Source: Flavobacteriales bacterium TMED123
GTDB taxonomy: Bacteria > Bacteroidota > Bacteroidia > Flavobacteriales > BACL11
NCBI GenBank assembly: GCA_002170165.1
Contig: NHFY01000034.1
Location: 1-64,000 of the forward strand
Length of the DNA stretch: 64,000 nt
Direction: 5' to 3'
Shown here: positions 47,741 through 57,615 of the stretch, one piece after another
Layout of the letters: each line of letters begins with the position of its first letter
Position numbering within the stretch: position 1 is the stretch's first letter
Made by a program: the position numbers and the translations under genes
The notes under the pieces: model-generated
What the model was told of the DNA's origin: nothing
Seen by the model: only the letters and a program-made list of their open reading frames with translations
Databases searched by the model: none

Positions 47741-48805
47741 ATGAAAATTACACTAAAGCAAAACTCCAATATTCAAAATGTAGATTTTAATAATCTGAAG
47801 TTTGGAGCTATTTTCTCTGATCATATGCTGATTTGTAAATACAAAAATGGGAGGTGGGTAGAAGCTGAAATTATGCCTTATCAGCCATTGCCAATGTACC
47901 CAGGAACACAAGCTCTTCATTATGGGCAATCGGTTTTTGAAGGTATGAAGGCTTTTAAAACAGATGATGGCAAAGTACTCACATTTAGAGCAGAGGATAA
48001 TTTTAAGCGATTGAATACATCTGCGAAACGTCTTTGCATCCCTGAAATTCCAAAAGAAATTTTTATGGAAGGTTTGCATGAGATACTTAGATTAGATGCT
48101 GTTTGGGTAAAGGCAGGAGATAATTTCTCGCTTTATGTAAGACCGTTCATTTTTGCTTCTGGACAATGTATAAAAGCTACTATATCAGATGAATACACTT
48201 TTATGATAATTTGCTCTCCAGCTACTACCTACTATCAAGGAGAGATGCATGTGAAAATTGAGCAAGAATACACAAGAGCAGCGAAAGGTGGAACGGGATC
48301 AATAAAAGCAGCAGGAAATTATGCAGCATCTTTTTATCCAACCAAATTAGCAAGAGAACAAGGCTTTAGTCAAATTATCTGGACAGACGCTAAAAATCAT
48401 GAATTCTTAGAAGAAGCTGGAACCATGAATATTTGGATAAGAATTGATGATGCACTAATAACTCCTAATTTAGACGATACTATTTTAGGAGGCTACACAA
48501 GAGATAGTATAGTACAATTGGCAAAAGATATGGATATGAAAGTAGAAGAAAGAGCCGTAAGTGTTAGCGAACTACACCAAGCACATCAGCAAGGAAGGTT
48601 AAAGGAAGCATTTGGTACAGGAACTGCTGTTTCAATTCTTTTTATTGGCTCTATTACACTTGGGACTAATAAAATGATACTGTCAAAACAAGAGGATAGC
48701 TTTGCTAAAAGGCTTAAAGATAGGTTAGTGGCTATTCAGCATGGAAAATATGAAGACAAACACGGTTGGACTACAGAGGTGCTTTCTTCACTTACGCCTC
48801 AGTAA
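47741..48805 (+). CDS. ilvE: Branched-chain amino-acid aminotransferase
   Basis: PLP enzyme interconverting Leu, Ile and Val with their 2-oxoacids, 354 residues (longer class II BCAT type). Segments: H-Y-G-Q-S-V-F-E-G-M-K-A-F near 62, F-R-A-E-D-N-F-K-R-L near 80, I-K-A-A-G-N-Y-A-A-S with the PLP-binding K189, and E-A-F-G-T-G-T-A near 291. It feeds the branched-chain E1, acyl-CoA dehydrogenase and IcmF chain found in this window. The 3' end overlaps the convergent GNAT gene by 7 bases. Confidence 0.95.
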   Translation: MKITLKQNSNIQNVDFNNLKFGAIFSDHMLICKYKNGRWVEAEIMPYQPLPMYPGTQALHYGQSVFEGMKAFKTDDGKVLTFRAEDNFKRLNTSAKRLCIPEIPKEIFMEGLHEILRLDAVWVKAGDNFSLYVRPFIFASGQCIKATISDEYTFMIICSPATTYYQGEMHVKIEQEYTRAAKGGTGSIKAAGNYAASFYPTKLAREQGFSQIIWTDAKNHEFLEEAGTMNIWIRIDDALITPNLDDTILGGYTRDSIVQLAKDMDMKVEERAVSVSELHQAHQQGRLKEAFGTGTAVSILFIGSITLGTNKMILSKQEDSFAKRLKDRLVAIQHGKYEDKHGWTTEVLSSLTPQ

Positions 48806-49230
48806 TTATTCTGAAGCACTATTTTGTAGTGCATAATGCCTGCTTCTTCAAAAATTTCACCCTCTTTTTCGAATCCTAATTTTTCATAAAAAGGCAATAC
48901 TTGAACTTGTGCATGCATGTATAGTAGACCGTTAAAATCAGCCAAATCAGCTAAGATGGCTTGCAGTACCTTCTTTCCATAACCTTTTCCTCTTTTGGAA
49001 GCTAATACAGCAAAACGCTCTAATTTGTAGCCTTTTATTGTTTTTCTATGTCTGGCAGTAGCTACTGCTTTTTTGTTGTTAAAAACAAGAAAGTGCGTGG
49101 ATTCTTCTTCAAATTCCCATTCTAATTCTTCAGGACAATTTTGTCCAATAACAAAAACCTCATGCCTTATTTCATGTGCTATTTGCATGAGTTTGGTATT
49201 TCCAAATCTAAACTTCTTTATCTCAATCAT
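48799..49230 (-). CDS. GNAT-family N-acetyltransferase
   Basis: A 143-residue GNAT protein. The acetyl-CoA motif is L-A-S-K-R-G-K-G-Y-G-K-K-V-L near 77-90, with M-H-A-Q-V-Q-V-L-P-F-Y-E-K-L-G-F near 105-120, similar to the ElaA/YjcF type. Substrate unknown. Convergent with ilvE and divergent from the YceI gene. Confidence 0.85.
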   Translation of the reverse strand: MIEIKKFRFGNTKLMQIAHEIRHEVFVIGQNCPEELEWEFEEESTHFLVFNNKKAVATARHRKTIKGYKLERFAVLASKRGKGYGKKVLQAILADLADFNGLLYMHAQVQVLPFYEKLGFEKEGEIFEEAGIMHYKIVLQNNY

Positions 49231-49234
49231 TTTA

Positions 49235-49264
49235 TTGTAATTGCTGTAAAATTATGTATTTTTG
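49235..49264 (+). promoter_or_regulatory. Predicted promoter of the YceI gene
   Basis: TTG (49235-49237), a 19-bp spacer and TATTTTTG (49257-49264), exactly the Bacteroidota pattern, 22 bp before the ATG. Confidence 0.55.
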
Positions 49265-49286
49265 AGCAAAATAAAAACAAAAAATT

Positions 49287-49877
49287 ATGAAGAAAACTTT
49301 TTTATCAGCACTATTGAGTTTATTAATGTTATTTGTATTTGCAAATACTCCTCATATTGATAGGTTAAGAGTAGATGATCAAAAATCTACAGTAAAATGG
49401 ATAGGGTCAAAAATTGCAGAATCACATGAAGGCCTTATAAGTATTCAAAATGGTGTATTGTTGATAAATCATGGAACATTAGTTGGGGGAGATATTACAA
49501 TTGACATGAGTTCTATCCAAACAACGGATATGTCTGATAAATACAACAAGAAGCTAGATTCGCATTTAAAGAATGAAGATTTTTTTGATGTTGAAAAGCA
49601 TCCTATTTCTACTATAAAAATAACTAAAGCAACAAAAACAGAAGCAAATAATTATGAAATTGTGGCAGATTTAACGATTAAAGGAATTACTCATTCTATA
49701 ATTTTTGATGCAGAAGTTAATATTAGAAAATCTGTATTTTTTGCCAAAGCTAAAATCAAGATAGACAGAACAAAGTGGGACATAAAATATAAATCTGGCA
49801 ACTTCTTTAAAGATCTTGGTGACAAAGTTATTCTTGATGAAATAGAGTTTGAAATTAACCTTTTGTCTGCAAGCTAA
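49287..49877 (+). CDS. YceI-family periplasmic protein
   Basis: Exported protein of 196 residues. A signal peptide (about 1-21) is followed by the YceI lipocalin-like fold: S-T-V-K-W-I-G-S-K near 35, G-D-I-T-I-D-M-S-S-I near 71, H-L-K-N-E-D-F-F-D near 93, H-P-I-S-T-I-K near 105, and L-T-I-K-G-I-T near 129. YceI proteins bind polyisoprenoid-type lipids; the role in Bacteroidota is unclear. The 3' end overlaps the convergent ATP-grasp gene by 23 bases. Confidence 0.93.
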   Translation: MKKTFLSALLSLLMLFVFANTPHIDRLRVDDQKSTVKWIGSKIAESHEGLISIQNGVLLINHGTLVGGDITIDMSSIQTTDMSDKYNKKLDSHLKNEDFFDVEKHPISTIKITKATKTEANNYEIVADLTIKGITHSIIFDAEVNIRKSVFFAKAKIKIDRTKWDIKYKSGNFFKDLGDKVILDEIEFEINLLSAS

Positions 49878-50760
49878 GATTAAAAATTTCATCAGCTAAA
49901 AGTTCTGCACTTTTAGGATTATTTCTAAACCAAAGTTCAGGTTCTATTAGTTCTAATTCGCTTAATGAGGGTTTGTTGTTGTTATCATAAACAATATCAA
50001 CTCTTGCGTAAATAGGTTTAAAAGGGCATTTTGCTAAACATTTTTTTGCAAATGCTATTTCTTCTGAAGTAGCCTGATATTCTTCAACTGTTCCGCCATG
50101 ATCATCTTGCACTCTAAAGTCTCCTTCTTTGGCCATTTTTTTTACAGCATGAGTGTAGTTCCCTCCAATCATTATCAAAGAAATTTCTCCCATTTCAGTG
50201 ATGTTGTTAAGGTATTGCTGAAACAGCATGCATTCTTGCTGGATTAATTGCTGAAAAATAGCTTTATACTGAGTAAAATTCTTAGAGATGATTTTGTAGG
50301 TATGTCTTGCAGCTCCAGATACAGCTGGTTTTATTACCGCTTTTTCCCACTTGGTTTTATTGAACAACTCAGCAAGCGTTATCTTATCTTCTTTTTCAAT
50401 AAATAGAGTAGGTGCTATGTTGATGCCACTCTCCGATAAATCCTTTAGATAATGTTTGTCAATATTCCACTTAATTATTGGTGCTGAATTGATAAAAGTA
50501 GTTCTGTTTTTTGTACTTTCTATCCAATCAAAAAATTCCTTAAATCTTTCAAAATAGTCCCAAGTGGTGCGGAAAATAGCGTATTTTGTTTTTGTCCAAT
50601 CAAACGCTGAATCTGACCAATCTTTTTTACATACGCTTAAGTCTTTTTTTTCTAGAGCATTCAACAATAGCTCATCTTCATCTAGTACTTGTTTAGTATA
50701 CCAATCTTTTTTTTTAGGATTTACATAGCGGTGGTCGGTAAGGATAACAATATCGTACAC
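49855..50760 (-). CDS. ATP-grasp domain protein (RimK/glutathione synthetase-like)
   Basis: A 301-residue ATP-grasp ligase of unknown substrate. Visible parts: an N-terminal pre-ATP-grasp region (T-T-W-D-Y-F-E-R near 66), the ATP-binding lysine segment A-V-I-K-P-A-V-S-G-A near 141, Q-E-C-M-L-F-Q-Q-Y near 176, E-I-S-L-I-M-I-G-G near 192, and the metal-binding E-L-E-L-I-E-P-E near 271. The start is GTG; a stop lies just upstream and no ATG is near. Likely carboxylate-amine ligation, but the product cannot be assigned. Confidence 0.83.
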   Translation of the reverse strand: MYDIVILTDHRYVNPKKKDWYTKQVLDEDELLLNALEKKDLSVCKKDWSDSAFDWTKTKYAIFRTTWDYFERFKEFFDWIESTKNRTTFINSAPIIKWNIDKHYLKDLSESGINIAPTLFIEKEDKITLAELFNKTKWEKAVIKPAVSGAARHTYKIISKNFTQYKAIFQQLIQQECMLFQQYLNNITEMGEISLIMIGGNYTHAVKKMAKEGDFRVQDDHGGTVEEYQATSEEIAFAKKCLAKCPFKPIYARVDIVYDNNNKPSLSELELIEPELWFRNNPKSAELLADEIFNLSLQTKG

Positions 50761-50792
50761 TGCTTAACTTATTTTTTGTGTTAAAAGAAAGT

Positions 50793-50800
50793 CAAATTTA
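50793..50800 (-). promoter_or_regulatory. -7 box upstream of the ATP-grasp gene
   Basis: TAAATTTG on the minus strand matches TAnnTTTG, 33 bp before the GTG start. No good -33 element. Confidence 0.35.
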
Positions 50801-50843
50801 GTTTTTTTTTTATATTAGAACCCTATAAAAAGAACAAAGTAAA

Positions 50844-51404
50844 ATGAGTGCATTAAAGAGCATTTTCAAATGGATGCTTATTACTGTTTTGGCTTTTTGC
50901 ACTTTTAATCTATTTATTTCTCCAGACTATCAAGTAGAAAGAAGTATTGAAATCAATGTGCCATCTTATGTAGTGTATGGAGAGGTAACCGATTTACAAT
51001 CTTGGCCAAATTGGGTAATTTGGTGGAAGCAAGATTCCACTCTAGTAACAGAGTATACAGGAGAAAGGTATGGTAAGAACTCGAAAATGAGTTGGAATGG
51101 CAAAGAGGCAGGAAAAGGCACGCTAGAGATTATTGGAGTTAGTTTTGCTGATTCTATCAATACGGAATTGATATTTGATGATATGAACCCTGCTTATGGG
51201 TACTGGCGATTTACAGAAATAAATGGTATTACAAAAGTAGTTTGGGGGATGAAAGGGGAGATGCCATTTTTTATACGCTTTATGACTTTATTTTTTGATG
51301 CTATGGCAGGAAGAGATTTTGAAGAAGGATTAAAAGGATTGAAAGAAAGATGTGAATCATTCCCTAGTAAATCTTTATCAGTTGAAGTAGTAGATATCCA
51401 ATAA
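50844..51404 (+). CDS. SRPBCC/polyketide-cyclase-like membrane-anchored protein
   Basis: A 186-residue protein with one N-terminal hydrophobic helix (about 9-25) and an SRPBCC ligand-binding fold: V-E-R-S-I-E-I-N-V-P near 31, L-Q-S-W-P-N-W-V-I-W near 51, and a C-terminal helix F-E-E-G-L-K-G-L-K near 155. Such START-like domains bind hydrophobic ligands; the ligand is unknown. Confidence 0.82.
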   Translation: MSALKSIFKWMLITVLAFCTFNLFISPDYQVERSIEINVPSYVVYGEVTDLQSWPNWVIWWKQDSTLVTEYTGERYGKNSKMSWNGKEAGKGTLEIIGVSFADSINTELIFDDMNPAYGYWRFTEINGITKVVWGMKGEMPFFIRFMTLFFDAMAGRDFEEGLKGLKERCESFPSKSLSVEVVDIQ

Positions 51405-51444
51405 TAACACTTTCTATACATTTAAACTAGATGTGTTATGCATG

Positions 51445-54400
51445 CTACATATTTCTTCTGTATTGCCCACCTACCTCAAATAGTGCATTGGTAATTTTTC
51501 CAAGAGAGCAAACTTTAGCAGCCTCCATCAATACATCAAAAATATTTTTGTTTTGTATAGCCGCTTCTTGTAAATTTTTCAAAGCTTCTTCCGTCTTTCC
51601 TTGATTTCCTTTATGAAGTTCTTCTAGCATAGAAATTTGGTATTTCTTTTCTTCTTCAGTTGCTCTAATTACTTCACCTGGAATAATAGTAGGCGATCCC
51701 TCTTTGTTTAGGAAGGTATTTACACCAATGATAGGGTATTCTCCCGTATGTTTTAGGTTTTCGTAATACAAACTTTCTTCCTGTATTTTACTTCTTTGAT
51801 ACATAGTTTCCATAGCTCCTAACACACCACCTCTTTCAGTGATTTTATCAAATTCAGAAAGTACTGCTTCCTCTACTAAATCCGTAAGCTCTTCAATTAT
51901 AAAAGCACCTTGTAGCGGGTTTTCATTTTTAGCTAATCCTAACTCTTTATTAATAATTAGCTGAATAGCCATTGCTCTTCTTACAGATTCTTCTGTTGGA
52001 GTAGTGATGGCTTCATCATAAGCATTGGTGTGTAAAGAATTACAATTGTCATAAATAGCATAAAGAGCTTGTAAAGTAGTACGGATATCGTTAAAATCAA
52101 TTTCCTGAGCGTGTAAAGATCTTCCAGAAGTTTGAATATGGTATTTTAACATTTGCGCTCTTTTGTTTGCTCCGTATTTCGTTTTTAGAGCTTTTGCCCA
52201 AAGCCTTCTAGCAACTCTACCAATTACTGCATATTCTGGATCTACTCCATTACTAAAAAAGAAAGACAAGTTAGGCCCAAATTCATTTATATCCATTCCT
52301 CTACTTATGTAGTATTCCACATAGGTAAACCCATTTGCTAAAGTAAATGCTAACTGAGAAATTGGATTAGCACCTGCTTCTGCAATATGATATCCAGAAA
52401 TAGAAACAGAGTAGAAATTCCTTACTTTATTTTCTATGAAGTATTCCTGCACATCTCCCATCATTCTTAAAGCAAATTCAGTAGAGAAAATACAAGTATT
52501 TTGTGCTTGATCTTCCTTTAAAATATCTGCTTGTACGGTTCCTCTTACTTTTCTTAAGGTCTCTGTTTTTATTTTATTGTAAATTTTATATGGAAGAACT
52601 TTATCTCCAGTAACACCTAACAAGAAAAGTCCTAGACCATTATTTCCTTCTGGTAATTCTCCTTGATATTGAGGTCTTTTTACTCCTTTCTTCTTATAGA
52701 TATCAGTTATTTTCTTTTTTACTTCTTTCTCTAATTCTTTGTCTTTTATATATTTCTCACACTCCTGATCTATAGCGGCATTCATAAAGTAAGCCAGTAT
52801 CATGGGAGCAGGACCATTTATAGTCATGCTTACTGAGGTCATTGGATTAGCTAACTCAAAACCTGAGTAGAGTTTTTTTAAGTCATCCAAACAACAAATA
52901 GAAACTCCTGCGTTTCCAATTTTTCCGTAAATATCAGGTCTATTTCCAGGATCGTTTCCATATAAGGTTACCGAATCAAAAGCGGTAGAAAGTCTTTTTG
53001 CAGACATTCCTAAGCTTACTAAGTGGAAACGCTTATTGGTTCTTTCAGGACCTCCTTCTCCAGCAAACATTCTTGTAGGATCTTCTCCTTCTCTTTTAAA
53101 TGGGAATAGCCCAGAAGTAAAAGGGAATTCTCCAGGTACATTTTCCTGTAATTGCCATTTTAATATATCTCCCCATCCTTCATATTTTGGTAGTGCTATT
53201 TTAGGAATATCAGTTTGTGATAAGGATTTGCTATGTGTTTTAATAGATAATTCTTTATCTCGTACTTTAAAGTTAAATAGTTTTTCTTTATATTTTTTTT
53301 GTAACTCATCCCAACTATCTATTAGTATTTTATTCTTTGGGTCTAATTCTAATAATAAACTCTCATATTTCTTTTTTATCTGATTAATCGCTTCTTCAGA
53401 AGTGTCAGAAAGTATGTCCAAAGATTTTTGTAGTGCATATAATTCCTGAGCTATTTCTTTTTGCTGAATACTCCATTTGTCGTATTCTCTGTTATTTTCT
53501 GCAATTTCCGAAAGATACCGAGTTCTTTTAGGTGGTATTACAAAGATCTTTTCACTCATTTGGTCAGTTATTACAAACTTCGAAGTAAAATCCCCTATTT
53601 TTTTTTCAGAAAAATTGTCCATAATAGCTTTGTAAAGAGAATTTGTTCCTGGGTCGTTAAACTGAGAAGCTATAGTACCATATACTGGCATGTCTTCTAC
53701 TTTTTCATCAAAGCGCTGGTTGTTTCTTTGGTATTGTTTTTGAACATCTCTTAATGCGTCTAAACTCCCTTTTTTATCGAATTTATTGATAGCGATAAGA
53801 TCTGCGAAATCTAACATGTCAATTTTTTCTAGCTGCGTTGCAGCTCCATACTCTGGAGTCATCACATAAAGGGAGATGTCTGAATGTTCTAAAATTTCTG
53901 TATCAGATTGTCCGATGCCAGAAGTTTCTAAGATGATTAAATCATAATTCGCAACTTTTAAAATATCTAGCGCATCATTTACATGTGTAGATAGCGCTAG
54001 ATTTGCTTGACGAGTAGCTAATGAACGCATATATACTTTCTCTGATTTTATAGCATTCATTCGTATTCTATCACCAAGTAAAGCACCTCCTGTTTTTCTT
54101 TTAGATGGGTCTACTGATATTATAGCAATATCTTTTTCTGGGAAATCGATTAAGAATCTTCTTACTAACTCATCTACTAAGGAGGATTTTCCAGCTCCTC
54201 CCGTTCCAGTAATTCCCAGTACTGGAGTTTCGGATTTATTTGCTAGTTTTTTTATTTCAGATAGGAGAGAAGTGTGATTTTCTGGACAATTTTCTGCTGC
54301 AGATATCATCCTAGATATAGCATTAACATCTTTGTTTTCTATTTCTTTAATTCCTCCTTTTAATTGTTTTCCAAGTAAGAAATCAGATTTTTTAATTAGG

Positions 54401-54813
54401 TCATTTATCATACCTTGTAATCCCATCTGCCTACCATCATCTGGATGGTATATTCGTGTTATTCCATATTCTTCTAATTCTGAAATTTCTTCTGGTAAAA
54501 TAGTTCCTCCACCACCTGCAAATATTTTTATATGTGTAGCCTTCTTTTCTTGTAATAAGTCGTACATATACTTTAAATACTCAGTATGTCCCCCTTGGTA
54601 GGATGTCATAGCAATAGCATTTGCGTCTTCTTCTATAGCACAATTTACAACTTCTTCTACCGACCTATCGTGTCCTAGATGTATTACTTCACATCCAGTT
54701 GCTTGTATGATACGTCTCATGATATTGATAGCAGCATCATGCCCATCAAACAAACTAGCAGCTGTTACTATTCTTACTTTATTCTTGGGAGTATATCTTT
54801 CTACTTGTTGCAT
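51445..54813 (-). CDS. icmF: Fused isobutyryl-CoA mutase IcmF
   Basis: Adenosylcobalamin-dependent mutase interconverting isobutyryl-CoA and butyryl-CoA, with its own chaperone GTPase fused in. Order: B12-binding domain (D23-G-H25-D, H25 the cobalt ligand), a MeaB-like GTPase (P-loop G203 to S210), and the mutase barrel (about 540-1110). F570 in G-L-F-P-F-K-R and Q771 in A-Q-N-T-C-I-F are the residues expected for isobutyryl-CoA, where methylmalonyl-CoA mutase has Tyr and Arg. The start is set at ATG 54813. The longer frame begins with a TTG inside a -7 promoter box. 1122 residues. It fits valine/isobutyrate catabolism together with IlvE, E1 and the acyl-CoA dehydrogenase. Confidence 0.93.
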   Translation of the reverse strand: MQQVERYTPKNKVRIVTAASLFDGHDAAINIMRRIIQATGCEVIHLGHDRSVEEVVNCAIEEDANAIAMTSYQGGHTEYLKYMYDLLQEKKATHIKIFAGGGGTILPEEISELEEYGITRIYHPDDGRQMGLQGMINDLIKKSDFLLGKQLKGGIKEIENKDVNAISRMISAAENCPENHTSLLSEIKKLANKSETPVLGITGTGGAGKSSLVDELVRRFLIDFPEKDIAIISVDPSKRKTGGALLGDRIRMNAIKSEKVYMRSLATRQANLALSTHVNDALDILKVANYDLIILETSGIGQSDTEILEHSDISLYVMTPEYGAATQLEKIDMLDFADLIAINKFDKKGSLDALRDVQKQYQRNNQRFDEKVEDMPVYGTIASQFNDPGTNSLYKAIMDNFSEKKIGDFTSKFVITDQMSEKIFVIPPKRTRYLSEIAENNREYDKWSIQQKEIAQELYALQKSLDILSDTSEEAINQIKKKYESLLLELDPKNKILIDSWDELQKKYKEKLFNFKVRDKELSIKTHSKSLSQTDIPKIALPKYEGWGDILKWQLQENVPGEFPFTSGLFPFKREGEDPTRMFAGEGGPERTNKRFHLVSLGMSAKRLSTAFDSVTLYGNDPGNRPDIYGKIGNAGVSICCLDDLKKLYSGFELANPMTSVSMTINGPAPMILAYFMNAAIDQECEKYIKDKELEKEVKKKITDIYKKKGVKRPQYQGELPEGNNGLGLFLLGVTGDKVLPYKIYNKIKTETLRKVRGTVQADILKEDQAQNTCIFSTEFALRMMGDVQEYFIENKVRNFYSVSISGYHIAEAGANPISQLAFTLANGFTYVEYYISRGMDINEFGPNLSFFFSNGVDPEYAVIGRVARRLWAKALKTKYGANKRAQMLKYHIQTSGRSLHAQEIDFNDIRTTLQALYAIYDNCNSLHTNAYDEAITTPTEESVRRAMAIQLIINKELGLAKNENPLQGAFIIEELTDLVEEAVLSEFDKITERGGVLGAMETMYQRSKIQEESLYYENLKHTGEYPIIGVNTFLNKEGSPTIIPGEVIRATEEEKKYQISMLEELHKGNQGKTEEALKNLQEAAIQNKNIFDVLMEAAKVCSLGKITNALFEVGGQYRRNM

Positions 54814-54834
54814 TTTCTCTTTGTATTCAGCATG

Positions 54835-54842
54835 CAAATTTA
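54835..54842 (-). promoter_or_regulatory. -7 box upstream of icmF
   Basis: TAAATTTG on the minus strand, an exact TAnnTTTG match, 21 bp before the ATG at 54813. The -33 region is not clear. Confidence 0.45.
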
Positions 54843-54911
54843 CACTTTTACTATTGATTAGCGAATTGACAATTAATTTGATATTTTTACCAAAAACAAA
54901 AGTTTAAGAAA

Positions 54912-57614
54912 ATGAATAAAATTATACAAATATCTATAGGTGTTTGCTTATTTTTCTCTTGTACAAATCAGAAAGAAAAACAAATTGCTTTTGCATCCGA
55001 CAATCCAGCTGAAAGGATAGTATGGGAAAGGATTCGTTTGGCAGATCCTAATACTGGAGAACTGCCAAGAAATATTAGGCAAAAAGAAATGATTTTTGCA
55101 AAAACATTACCCAAGTCTAAAGTATTAAATAAATCTAATTGGGTGCATAGAGGTCCTTACAATGTTGGCGGCAGAACTAGAGCCTTAGCTATGGATGTAT
55201 TGGATGAGAACACCTTATTAGCAGGAGGTGCATCAGGAGGAATGTATCGTTCTACCGATGGAGGTCAAAGTTGGATAATGACTACAGACGCTAATCAATT
55301 GCATAATGTCAGTTGTGTTAGTCAAGATATAAGAGTAGGTAAGGAGCATATCTGGTATTTTGGTAGTGGCGAGCTTAGAGGAAGTTCAGCTAGTGGAGGA
55401 GGAGCGTATTATCAAGGAAATGGCATCTATAAATCAGAAGATGGCGGTTTGAGTTGGGACTCTATATCAGTAACGGCTACCAACACCCCACACAATTTTG
55501 ATTCTGATTTTGATTTTATTTGGAATATAGAAACCGATCCTTCCAATGACAGTTTAGATGTAGTATATGCAGCTACTTACGGTTCTATTTATAGAAGTGA
55601 AGATGGTGGAGATTCTTGGAGTTTACAACTTGGAGGAGGAAGTGCTTACTATAGTAATATTGAGATTAACTCTAATGGTGTAGTGTATGCAGCACTTAGT
55701 TCAGATGGAATTGATAAGGGGATTTGGCGTTCAACAGATGGAAATAATTGGATAAATATTACAGACTCTCTTTTTCCACCAGTTTATGGAAGAATTGCAA
55801 TAGGCATAAATCCGGCTAATGAGAATGAGGTGTATTTTTTGGCAGCAGAAACAGATGGCTATGGACAGCATACAGATGTGTTCTTTGGTGGAGAAGCTTG
55901 GACTTCGCTTTGGAAATATGAAGCAAATAATGGTAATTGGACAGATTTATCTGCAAATATTCCATCAAATCAAACAACAACTTTTGATAATTTTAATTCT
56001 CAAGGTGGCTATGATCTGTTAGTGAAAGTACATCCGTCTTCTCCAAATACAGTTTATATAGGAGGAACAAATTTGTGGCGTTCAACAGATGGCTTTACAA
56101 CTCCGAATAATACGATGATTATAGGTGGATATTTTGTGGGTTCATATGAAGGAGATGGTAATTGGGGGATATACAAAAATCATCATCCTGATCAGCACGA
56201 TTTACTCTTTCTTCCTTCCAATGACAGCATTATACTAAGTGCAACTGATGGTGGTGTGTATAAATCGCACAATACTTTTCAAGATACTGTTGTTTGGACT
56301 TCACTAAATAATGGTTATTACACTACACAGCTCTATGGCGTCACGGTTAGTCGTAATGCAAACTCTGATGTTATGCATGGAGGTTTTCAAGATAATGGTA
56401 ATTTTATCACTTTCTCACCTAATCCAACTTCTCATTGGAATATGCCTTTTAATGGTGATGGTTGTTTTGCAGGTATAGCAGATAATGAAGAAGATTTTTA
56501 TCTGACAATACAGAGGGGGGTGATGTATAAGATGAAGCTAGATACTAATGCTGAACGTTTGGCCTTTAATAGAATGGATCCCATTTCTGCTGATAGCACA
56601 AATTATATGTTTATCAACCCAATGGTGATGGATGATAATGCCGATATTATTTATTGGGCAGAAGGACATAAGTTTTGGAGAAACAATGATTTAGCAAATA
56701 TTCAGTATAACAATTCGCATGCAAAATCAGATTTGGGATGGCATCTTTTTTCGGACTCTTTACCTAGTAGTTCAATGAAAATTTCTGTAATTGAAACAAG
56801 TGTAAATCCTGCCAACGTGGTGTATTTGGGTACGCAAAACAAATACATTTATCGAATTGATAATGCTGATGTAGGCGATCCCCCGCTAAATATGATTACC
56901 AATATTCCAACAGGAACGAACTCTTACACTTCTGATATAGCAATAAATCCTAATGATGCTAATGAGATTATGGTGGTATATTCTAATTATTCATTGTATT
57001 CCCTTTTCCATAGCACTGATGCAGGGGCAAGTTGGATAAAGGTGGCTGGAAATTTGGAACAAAACCCAAGCGGAAGCGGAAATGGACCATCTTGTAGGAC
57101 TGCTGAGATTATTCCATTAGGCAATGATACTTTGTATTTGGTGGGTACTTCAGTTGGACTATTTGGAACAGCTAATTTGAATGGGGCGAATACTATTTGG
57201 AAACAAATTGCTTCTCAAACTATTGGATCAGTTGTGGTAGAGTTTTTAACTTATAGGAAAAATGATGGATTATTAGTGGTAGGTACACACGGAAAGGGAA
57301 TTTTCCAAACCAATATTTCATCAGTTGGAGATTTGCTGTCAATTGATGAAAACTCAGCTTTTACATCTAAAGTGCAATTATTTCCTAACCCAACAAGAGA
57401 TAAAATGAATTTGGAATTTACTGCTCAAAAAACAACTATGGCAGAATGCACAGTTTACAATGAATTGGGGAAAAAAGTAAAAAGCCAAAAAGAAAAAGTA
57501 AGTGCTGGGGAAAACCAATTGAGCATTGATTTGGAAAAATTAAAAGCAGGGATTTATTTTGTAAGTATTGAATTGGAGGGTGAAATAATTACAAGGCAGA
57601 TTATAAAAAACTAA
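54912..57614 (+). CDS. T9SS cargo beta-propeller (BNR/Asp-box) protein, putative lipoprotein
   Basis: A 900-residue exported protein. The N-terminal signal ends in a lipobox-like F-F-S-C (about 14-17). The body carries sialidase-type Asp-box repeats, S-T-D-G-G-Q-S-W near 114, S-E-D-G-G-L-S-W near 175, S-E-D-G-G-D-S-W near 231, S-T-D-G-N-N-W near 274 and S-T-D-A-G-A-S-W near 700, implying one or two beta-propellers. The C-terminus (about 820-900) is a T9SS type A domain: L-F-P-N-P-T, Y-N-E-L-G-K-K-V, G-I-Y-F-V-S-I. No catalytic residues are recognisable. First gene of a three-gene unit, 1 bp before the esterase gene. Confidence 0.85.
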   Translation: MNKIIQISIGVCLFFSCTNQKEKQIAFASDNPAERIVWERIRLADPNTGELPRNIRQKEMIFAKTLPKSKVLNKSNWVHRGPYNVGGRTRALAMDVLDENTLLAGGASGGMYRSTDGGQSWIMTTDANQLHNVSCVSQDIRVGKEHIWYFGSGELRGSSASGGGAYYQGNGIYKSEDGGLSWDSISVTATNTPHNFDSDFDFIWNIETDPSNDSLDVVYAATYGSIYRSEDGGDSWSLQLGGGSAYYSNIEINSNGVVYAALSSDGIDKGIWRSTDGNNWINITDSLFPPVYGRIAIGINPANENEVYFLAAETDGYGQHTDVFFGGEAWTSLWKYEANNGNWTDLSANIPSNQTTTFDNFNSQGGYDLLVKVHPSSPNTVYIGGTNLWRSTDGFTTPNNTMIIGGYFVGSYEGDGNWGIYKNHHPDQHDLLFLPSNDSIILSATDGGVYKSHNTFQDTVVWTSLNNGYYTTQLYGVTVSRNANSDVMHGGFQDNGNFITFSPNPTSHWNMPFNGDGCFAGIADNEEDFYLTIQRGVMYKMKLDTNAERLAFNRMDPISADSTNYMFINPMVMDDNADIIYWAEGHKFWRNNDLANIQYNNSHAKSDLGWHLFSDSLPSSSMKISVIETSVNPANVVYLGTQNKYIYRIDNADVGDPPLNMITNIPTGTNSYTSDIAINPNDANEIMVVYSNYSLYSLFHSTDAGASWIKVAGNLEQNPSGSGNGPSCRTAEIIPLGNDTLYLVGTSVGLFGTANLNGANTIWKQIASQTIGSVVVEFLTYRKNDGLLVVGTHGKGIFQTNISSVGDLLSIDENSAFTSKVQLFPNPTRDKMNLEFTAQKTTMAECTVYNELGKKVKSQKEKVSAGENQLSIDLEKLKAGIYFVSIELEGEIITRQIIKN

Positions 57615-57615
57615 A

